The notes under the pieces are model-generated. The model was not told the origin of the DNA. It did not search any database and worked only from the letters and a program-made list of their open reading frames with translations. The translations under genes were made by a program, and so were the position numbers. This document shows positions 30,962 through 35,866 of a stretch of DNA of 35,866 nucleotides, piece after piece; positions within the stretch are counted from its first letter, which is position 1; every line of letters starts with the position of its first letter. This stretch comes from Streptomyces mesophilus (GTDB lineage: Bacteria > Actinomycetota > Actinomycetes > Streptomycetales > Streptomycetaceae), in assembly GCF_011044995.1 (NCBI RefSeq), contig NZ_JAAKZW010000057.1, positions 1 to 35,866 on the forward strand. The letters are read 5' to 3'.

Positions 30962-31810
30962 TCAGCGGAACGCGGTGATGTTGCGGGACGCCCAGGTGGT
31001 GAACGTGCGGGGCGGGTGGCCCGTGATGTGTTCGACCGTGGGGCTGATGCGTTGTTCGGCCTCCGTGGGGGTGCCGAGGATGGAGAGGGTGGTGTCCGCC
31101 ACGGGCTCGGGGAGGAAGTGGAGCATCTGGGCGCGGGCTTCGGCGCGGGTCTGCTCGGTGAAGCGGACGGGTTCGCCGAGTGCGCGGGCGATCGCCTCCG
31201 CCTGGTCGCGTGGGGTGACGCGTTCGGGTCCTGTGAGGTCGTAGACGGCCTCGTTGTGGCCCGGTTCGCGCAGGGCGACGGCGGCGACCTCGGCGATGTC
31301 CGCGGGGTCGATCACCGGGAGCCCGGTGTCGGCGAAGGGGGCGGCGATCTCGCGGCGGGTGCGGGCCGATTCCGCCCAGGCGAAGGCGTTGGAGGCGAAG
31401 CCGCCGGGGCGCAGGATCGTCCAGTCGAGCCCTGACTCGCGTACGGCGTCCTCGATGACGCGTGCCGTCCGCCCGTGCGAGGCCGATTCCGGCCGGGTGG
31501 CGACGCCTTGGGAAGACAGCAGGACGACGCGCCGCACTCCGGACCGTTTCACCGTGTCGAGCAGGCGCGGCGGGTCGATCAGGAAGGCGCTGGGCCCTCC
31601 GCTCTGCAGGAACAGTGCGTCGGCGCCTTCGAGTACGGGCCGGAGGGTCTCCGGATCGGTGAGATCGGAGGGGAGCGCCCGCACGCCCTCGGGCAGATGT
31701 GCGTCCGTGATGCCGCGGGCCGTGGCGGTCAGCGGCACACCCGCCGCGGCGAGGGTTTCGACGAGGGCGCGGCCGACGTTGCCGGTGGCTCCGGTGATGG
31801 CCATGGACAT
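30962..31810 (-). CDS. NmrA-like NAD(P)-binding reductase / sensor
   Basis: A 282-residue atypical short-chain dehydrogenase of the NmrA/QOR2 type. The Rossmann motif is ITGATGNVGRAL near the N terminus, followed by ALFLQSG, VVLLSSQGVATRPES and WTILRPGGFASNAF. The catalytic Tyr-x3-Lys of classical SDRs is not evident, as is normal for this group, which includes quinone reductases and NADP sensors. The frame extends 25 codons further; ATG 31810 (MSMAITGATG) is chosen, with ATG 31804 as alternative, and the upstream ribosome binding site is poor. It is divergent from an HxlR regulator, a common pairing for quinone or electrophile detoxification. Confidence 0.88.
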   Translation of the reverse strand: MSMAITGATGNVGRALVETLAAAGVPLTATARGITDAHLPEGVRALPSDLTDPETLRPVLEGADALFLQSGGPSAFLIDPPRLLDTVKRSGVRRVVLLSSQGVATRPESASHGRTARVIEDAVRESGLDWTILRPGGFASNAFAWAESARTRREIAAPFADTGLPVIDPADIAEVAAVALREPGHNEAVYDLTGPERVTPRDQAEAIARALGEPVRFTEQTRAEARAQMLHFLPEPVADTTLSILGTPTEAEQRISPTVEHITGHPPRTFTTWASRNITAFR

Positions 31811-31892
31811 GCTTAACACCCGTTTTCGGTAGGGGAATTGACCGCTTGCGGACCGCTCGTCCGGCGACTGACGGGACGCTAACACCCTGGAT

Positions 31893-31921
31893 ATAGTGGG
31901 TACCTAGGGGAAAGTGACTAT
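31893..31921. promoter_or_regulatory. Candidate HxlR operator/promoter region
   Basis: ATAGT (31893-31897) and ACTAT (31917-31921) are inverted arms flanking GGTACC (31899-31904) in the divergent region. TATATC on the minus strand nearby could be the -10 of the NmrA-like gene. The dyad is short and its identification tentative. Confidence 0.35.
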
Positions 31922-31960
31922 CGCCGAGGGATGTATGCGGCGCATGGATGAGGGGGACGT

Positions 31961-32368
31961 ATGACCGTCGCGGATGAGCGCAAGGGTCGCCCGGCCGCGG
32001 CCGCCGGTACCGATCCCGAACTGGCCTGTCCCATCGGCCCGGTGGTCGACATCGTGTTCAGCCGCTGGACCACGCCGATCCTGTGGACGCTCCACACGCA
32101 CGGCCGCCAGCGCTTCGTGGAGCTGGAGCGGCGCATCACCCGGATCACGCCCAAGGTGCTCACCCAGCGGCTGCGCCAGCTGGAACGGGACGGGCTCGTG
32201 GTGCGCACGTACCACCCGGAAGTGCCGCCGCGCGTCGAGTACGAGATCAGTGAGTTCGGCCGCAGCCTCGGCCCGCTCTTCGCGCAGCTCGCCGAGTGGG
32301 CCGCGCAGAACCTGGACACCGTGGAGGAAGCCCGGCAGGCCTACGACGGCCAGGGGGCGGGTCACTAG
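31961..32368 (+). CDS. HxlR-family transcriptional regulator (single-cysteine type)
   Basis: A 135-residue winged-helix regulator. The family start CPIGPVVDIVFSRWTTPILWTLHTHGRQRFVELERRI, then ITPKVLTQRLRQLERDGLVVRTYHPEVPPRVEYEIS, is characteristic of HxlR/HypR/QorR. Cys23 is the only cysteine and sits at the conserved position used for redox or electrophile sensing in HypR and QorR. ATG 31961 has AGGGGGA closely upstream. It is divergent from the NmrA-like reductase gene and probably regulates that gene and itself. Tandem CACTAG copies occur around its stop. Confidence 0.92.
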   Translation: MTVADERKGRPAAAAGTDPELACPIGPVVDIVFSRWTTPILWTLHTHGRQRFVELERRITRITPKVLTQRLRQLERDGLVVRTYHPEVPPRVEYEISEFGRSLGPLFAQLAEWAAQNLDTVEEARQAYDGQGAGH

Positions 32369-32476
32369 GGCAGTCACTAGCGCCCGTCCTGCGCCCTGCA
32401 TTCACGAGACCCGCTCGCGAACTCCGCGTACTCGCAGGACACTTGGGTACGGCGATCAGCACAGGCTCCGCGAGAC

Positions 32477-32495
32477 GCGCTCTGCGAGAGAGCGC
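32477..32495. other. Short hairpin in the HxlR-STAND gap
   Basis: GCGCTCT (32477-32483) and AGAGCGC (32489-32495) are perfect 7-bp arms with a 5-nt loop, 31 nt before the STAND gene start. The rest of the 158-nt gap shows no confident promoter. Confidence 0.4.
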
Positions 32496-32526
32496 TCCGC
32501 GGGATTGTTTGCGAGGGGGACGCGAT

Positions 32527-35500
32527 ATGCGGGACGCCCACCGGGCCGAGGCCGAGCGGCTGCTGGCGCGCGCGGTCGAGGAGGAAGTACGCCGCTCCGG
32601 CGGGCGGACCGACGGGAACGTACTGCTCAACCGGGGGCGTTCGGCGCTCGACGCGATGGCGGCGAGTGCCGCCGAGGAGTACACGGCGTTCGCGCAGGCC
32701 CTGGACGAGGCGGAGGCCGGGGCGCAGTCCTTCGGGGACCGGTTCGGCAAAGAGGGCGCGACTCCGCTGTTCGTCACGGTGGTCGCCGCCGTCGCGGCCG
32801 CCGTCGCGGACCTCGCCCTCGGTACGGGGGCCGGGACGGCCGTGGGCGCGGGGGCGATCGTGGCCGTGGTCGGAGCCGCCGCGACCGTCGCGAAGATCAC
32901 GGCCGCCCATATGCCCGCCGCGCACCAGGCGGCCGGGGCACGGAATCAGCCCGGCGGCCCGGAGCAGCTGCGGCTGCAGTGGCTGACCGCTCTGGAGGTA
33001 CGGGGGATCCGGCCGTACATCGATCAGCAGCGGGTGGTCGCGGGGCGCGGCTCGAGGGGCGAGGCCAAGAAGAAGGCCGCCACCACTTCGCTGCTGCCGA
33101 GGGACAAGAGCCAGGCGGCCCGGCGCCGCAGTGTCCTGGAGTCCTCGTTCGCCCAACTCCCTGAGCCCGACGGCCCGTTCGCGGGGCGGCGGCAGGAGCT
33201 CGGGCGGATCGCGCAGTGGGTGCACGCGGCGCGCGCCTCGACGGAGACCAAGCCGACGGTGGTCGTCCTGCACGGGGCGCCGGGCTCCGGGCGGTCGACG
33301 CTGGCCGTGCACGCGGCGCATGATCTGCGGGACCAGTTCCGCGGGGCGTGCGTGGTCGATCTGCGCGGGGACAGTACGACGGAGCCGCCGCGCACGACCC
33401 GCGACGCGCTGCTGCATCTGCTCAACCGGCTCGGTGCGCCGCGCGAGCAGCTGCTCTTCCGTGAACGGTCCTCGCAGGACCAGCAGTTGAGACGTCTCAG
33501 CGAGCTGTACCACCAGCATCTGACGGGGCTGCCGGTCACCGTCGTACTCGATGACGCGAGCGATGCGGAGCAGGTGCGCACGCTGATCCCCGAGCGCTCG
33601 GACTCGCTGGTCCTCGTCACGTCCCGCAAGCCGCTGGAGCTGCGCGCGGACACCCCGGCGTGGGTGCATCAGCTGCCGGTCGAGGCCCTCGACGCGGGCG
33701 GTTCGGAGGAGCTGCTCACGTCGGCGGCCCAGGACGCGAGCGGCCCGTACGACTCCCAAGCGTCGGACAGGATCCGGGAGTTGTGCGGCGGTCTTCCGCT
33801 GGCGCTGCGGATCGCGGGGTCCTCGCTCGGGCCGCGGACGCCGCGCCAGCTGGCCGCGGACCTCGACGCGTACGGGCCGGTGGACGCCGTCGAGCGGGTC
33901 CTGTGGCTGCGCTACACCGACCAGAACGAGACGGGCCGGCGCCTGCTGCGCCGGCTCGCGCTCGCCGGGCGGGCCTCGCTCGGGGCGGCCGCGGCGGCGT
34001 CGCTGCTCGCGACCGACGAGCCGGAGGCGACCCGTCATCTGACGACGCTCGCCCGCGCCGGCCTGATCGACCACGTGCGCGGCAGCCGCTACCGGCTGCA
34101 CGATCTCGTACGGGCCTTCGCGCAGGCCCGTCTGATGGACGAGGAGGAGCCGGCCGAGCGCACGGCCGCGCAGGAGCGGCTGATCGCCAACTACGCCGAG
34201 CTCGCCGACTCGGTGATCCGTCTGGTCGACGGCAAGACGTCCACGCGGGCCGGGCAGTTCGGGCCGCACGGGTTCACCTCCCTGGATGCGGCGCTGCGGT
34301 GGCTGGACGAGGAGTCGTCGTTCATCACGGCGGCGCTGCGGCACGCGGAGGGCGTCGACCAGCAGGCCGTACTGAATCTGCTCGGCGCGCTGTGCGACTA
34401 CTGCCTCCTGCGCGGCGACCTCTACCGTCTGGGCGAGATCAGCGAGTTGACGGCCGCGGTCGACCAGGGCCTGCTCGGACGCTCGGTGCAGTGGCGTACG
34501 GGTATCGCGGCCCGCCAGCTCGGCGAGCTGGACAAGGCGCGTACGACGCTGGCCTCGGTGGTGGACCTGTACTTCGAGGCTCACCACGAGGCGGGCGCGG
34601 CCCGGGCCCTGTGCTCGCTCGGCATCACGCTCCACCACCAGGGCCAGCTCGCGGAGGCGGCGGCGAAGCTGCGCGAGGCCCTCGATCTCCAGGCATCGCC
34701 TTCGCTCGACGCGGACCGGGCGTGGACGCTGCACGCGCTCGCCGCCGTCGAGCGCGACCGCGCCCAGATCGCCGAGGCGCTCCGCCTCCTGGACCAGGCC
34801 CTCGCACTCCACCAGGCCGGCGAGTCCGTGCACGGGCAGGCCTGGGCCCACTTCCAGCTGGGTCAGGTGTATCTGCGGATGGGGGAAGTCCCGCGTGCGG
34901 AGGGGGAGTTGACCACGGCCCTCGATCTGTACGGGCGGACCCGCGACGCGCGCGGCGAGGCCTGGGCGCTCACCCAGCTCGCACGGGCCCGCCTGGTCGA
35001 CGGGGACATCTCGGCGGCCGTGGACGGACTGCGGCAGGCCGTTTCCCGTCATCGGGACAACGAGGACGCGCGTGGCCAGGCGTGGACGCTGTACTACCTC
35101 GGGCAGGCCCTCGAGGAGCGCGGCGACCTCGATCAGTCGGTACGGGAGCTGGAGCGGGCGCGCACGATGTTCTCGCGGATGCGGGACGTGTACGGGCTCG
35201 CGTGCGCGCGGCACCACTCGGGCCGCGTGACCCGCGACCAGGGCGCGGCGCGCACGGGTTCGCTGCGCAACTCCGGCTTCGCCCGCCAGCTGCTCGCCGA
35301 CGCCCGCGCGGACTTCCACCGGATCGGGGTGGCGCACGGGGAGGCCTGGACGTGTCTGGAGCTCGCGGTGGTCGACGCGGGCAACAACCGTTCGGCCCAG
35401 GCCCTCGAGCTCTGCGACACGGCCGGCTCGCTCTTCGCCTCGTACGGCGACCGGCGCGGCGAGGACTGGGCACGCTTCCTGCGCTGCACCCTCCTGCCGT

Positions 35501-35733
35501 ACGCGTCACCGGGCGGCTCGGAGGTCGGCGCGGCGGTGGCCCACGAGGAGGTGCTCCAGCTGACGGGGGCCGACCATCCGACACGGGACGGGAAACTGGG
35601 CGAGTACCTGTCGGCGTACGCCCTGATGCTGGAACGCGACATCGACCTGGAGGCGGGCTGGCAGGCCTGGCGCCTGGGCATGGTCCCCGGCCGCCATGCG
35701 CGGGAGGTCATGGGGGTGGGCGTAGCCGCTTGA
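32527..35733 (+). CDS. STAND NTPase: hydrophobic N-terminal region, NB-ARC and TPR array
   Basis: A 1068-residue signal-transduction ATPase. Residues 1-75 are helical and acidic; about 80-127 form a hydrophobic Gly/Ala-rich segment (LFVTVVAAVAAAVADLAL...AIVAVVGAAATVAKI), either two short membrane spans or a zipper. The NB-ARC core starts at FAGRRQEL (218-225). Walker A is GAPGSGRST (250-258), with Arg256 where Lys is expected; Walker B TVVLDD (338-343), LVTSR (363-367), GLPLAL (422-427) and the winged-helix motif RYRLHDLVRAFA (521-532) follow. From about 560 to the end are TPR-like helical pairs (LCSLGITLHHQGQLAEA, AHFQLGQVYLRMGEV, LYYLGQALEERGDL). The frame is open 77 codons upstream; ATG 32527 has AGGGGGA 6 nt before it. 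Such proteins sense a ligand via TPRs and oligomerise; some act in regulation, some in phage defence. Confidence 0.85.
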   Translation: MRDAHRAEAERLLARAVEEEVRRSGGRTDGNVLLNRGRSALDAMAASAAEEYTAFAQALDEAEAGAQSFGDRFGKEGATPLFVTVVAAVAAAVADLALGTGAGTAVGAGAIVAVVGAAATVAKITAAHMPAAHQAAGARNQPGGPEQLRLQWLTALEVRGIRPYIDQQRVVAGRGSRGEAKKKAATTSLLPRDKSQAARRRSVLESSFAQLPEPDGPFAGRRQELGRIAQWVHAARASTETKPTVVVLHGAPGSGRSTLAVHAAHDLRDQFRGACVVDLRGDSTTEPPRTTRDALLHLLNRLGAPREQLLFRERSSQDQQLRRLSELYHQHLTGLPVTVVLDDASDAEQVRTLIPERSDSLVLVTSRKPLELRADTPAWVHQLPVEALDAGGSEELLTSAAQDASGPYDSQASDRIRELCGGLPLALRIAGSSLGPRTPRQLAADLDAYGPVDAVERVLWLRYTDQNETGRRLLRRLALAGRASLGAAAAASLLATDEPEATRHLTTLARAGLIDHVRGSRYRLHDLVRAFAQARLMDEEEPAERTAAQERLIANYAELADSVIRLVDGKTSTRAGQFGPHGFTSLDAALRWLDEESSFITAALRHAEGVDQQAVLNLLGALCDYCLLRGDLYRLGEISELTAAVDQGLLGRSVQWRTGIAARQLGELDKARTTLASVVDLYFEAHHEAGAARALCSLGITLHHQGQLAEAAAKLREALDLQASPSLDADRAWTLHALAAVERDRAQIAEALRLLDQALALHQAGESVHGQAWAHFQLGQVYLRMGEVPRAEGELTTALDLYGRTRDARGEAWALTQLARARLVDGDISAAVDGLRQAVSRHRDNEDARGQAWTLYYLGQALEERGDLDQSVRELERARTMFSRMRDVYGLACARHHSGRVTRDQGAARTGSLRNSGFARQLLADARADFHRIGVAHGEAWTCLELAVVDAGNNRSAQALELCDTAGSLFASYGDRRGEDWARFLRCTLLPYASPGGSEVGAAVAHEEVLQLTGADHPTRDGKLGEYLSAYALMLERDIDLEAGWQAWRLGMVPGRHAREVMGVGVAA

Positions 35734-35738
35734 GTGAC

Positions 35739-35804
35739 AGGGGGACCATCTGTCCAGCTCGATGCCCGTTTCGTACGGGAATGAGCTGGACAGATGGTCC
35801 CCCT
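35739..35804. terminator. 22-bp perfect hairpin with nested hairpin, bidirectional terminator
   Basis: Arms 35739-35760 and 35783-35804 are perfect complements over 22 bp. The 22-nt loop holds a second stem, CCCGT / ACGGG (35765-35769 and 35775-35779). It starts 5 nt after the STAND stop and lies 10 nt beyond the stop of the converging gene. Confidence 0.9.
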
Positions 35805-35814
35805 ATCGACTCGG

Positions 35815-35866
35815 TTAAGCCTTGCGGGCCTCGTCCGACGTGGGCGGGGCGGGGGTTGCCTTCGGG
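35815..35866 (-). CDS. C-terminal end of a convergent gene (partial)
   Basis: On the minus strand the last 16 codons of a reading frame enter from the right edge and end at TAA (35815-35817), giving PKATPAPPTSDEARKA. The Ala/Pro/Lys composition and the stop placed just before the long terminator support a real gene tail, but nothing identifies the product. Confidence 0.5.
   Translation of the reverse strand, partial: PKATPAPPTSDEARKA

Noticed and set aside
28905..31244. 779-codon plus-strand reading frame opposite the DUF255 and NmrA-like genes
   Set aside because: It runs antisense through two conserved genes and is Arg/Pro/His-rich with no domain.
32377..35337. 986-codon minus-strand reading frame opposite the STAND gene
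   Set aside because: The opposite frame encodes NB-ARC and TPR motifs; this one is Arg/Val/Gln-rich noise from GC bias.
32296..35733. A phage-defence island around the STAND gene
   Set aside because: There is no nuclease, methylase, recombinase, toxin pair or mobility gene in the neighbourhood; only the STAND protein itself is suggestive.
1..35866. tRNA, rRNA, CRISPR arrays, insertion sequences
   Set aside because: No cloverleaf, conserved rRNA segment, spaced repeat array, transposase or terminal inverted repeat with target duplication was seen on reading both strands. Dedicated covariance-model searches could not be run.

Overview
The window is a chromosomal segment of a high-GC actinobacterium, almost certainly a Streptomyces. 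The grounds are the very strong third-position G/C codon bias (which produces long antisense shadow reading frames everywhere), frequent GTG starts, tight 4-nt stop/start overlaps, several apparently leaderless starts placed 6-7 nt after a -10 hexamer, and a gene set typical of that genus (GTP-type PEP carboxykinase, Hanks-type kinases, a GlxA-like copper radical oxidase, an AfsR/NB-ARC-type TPR protein). I see no tRNA, rRNA, CRISPR array, insertion sequence or prophage. No gene-free stretch exceeds 300 bases; the longest are 14335-14598 and 1631-1883.

Layout. 1-6.8 kb: a D-aminoacylase-family amidohydrolase, a chloramphenicol-type MFS exporter with a hairpin-rich leader, an AlaA-like aminotransferase, a small conserved protein behind a Fur/PerR-like box, and a CGNR-type regulator divergent from an azlC-azlD branched-chain amino acid exporter pair. 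6.8-12.3 kb (minus strand): a six-gene cluster in the order Hanks kinase, YbjN-like protein, single-pass membrane protein, VWA protein, PP2C phosphatase, second kinase. This is a TerY-P-like phosphosignalling locus and the most system-like part of the window. 12.5-18.9 kb: pckG, divergent hemolysin-III/PAQR protein, a possible small membrane protein, a DHA2 drug exporter with a co-transcribed TetR regulator and a clear three-half-site operator, and a Ubl-Mut7-C protein.

18.9-22.1 kb: an FtsX-type ABC exporter (ATPase plus permease) divergent from a LysR regulator, with a dyad between them. 22.1-28.8 kb: a translationally coupled four-gene glycan operon made of a processive GT2, a PMT-type membrane glycosyltransferase, a DPM1-GtrA fusion and a secreted copper radical oxidase carrying an Excalibur-like tail. 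28.9-32.4 kb: a DUF255 thioredoxin-fold protein and an NmrA-like reductase divergent from a single-cysteine HxlR regulator. 32.5-35.7 kb: a large STAND (NB-ARC plus TPR) protein with an N-terminal hydrophobic segment and an arginine in place of the Walker A lysine. It is followed by a 22-bp perfect hairpin and the tail of a convergent gene that runs off the window.

Most loci are regulator/target modules (CGNR-azlCD, TetR-DHA2, LysR-ABC, HxlR-NmrA), and each has an inverted repeat in the shared or upstream promoter. The two candidates for less-described biology are the kinase/PP2C/VWA/membrane-protein cluster and the radical-oxidase glycan operon, followed by the STAND protein.
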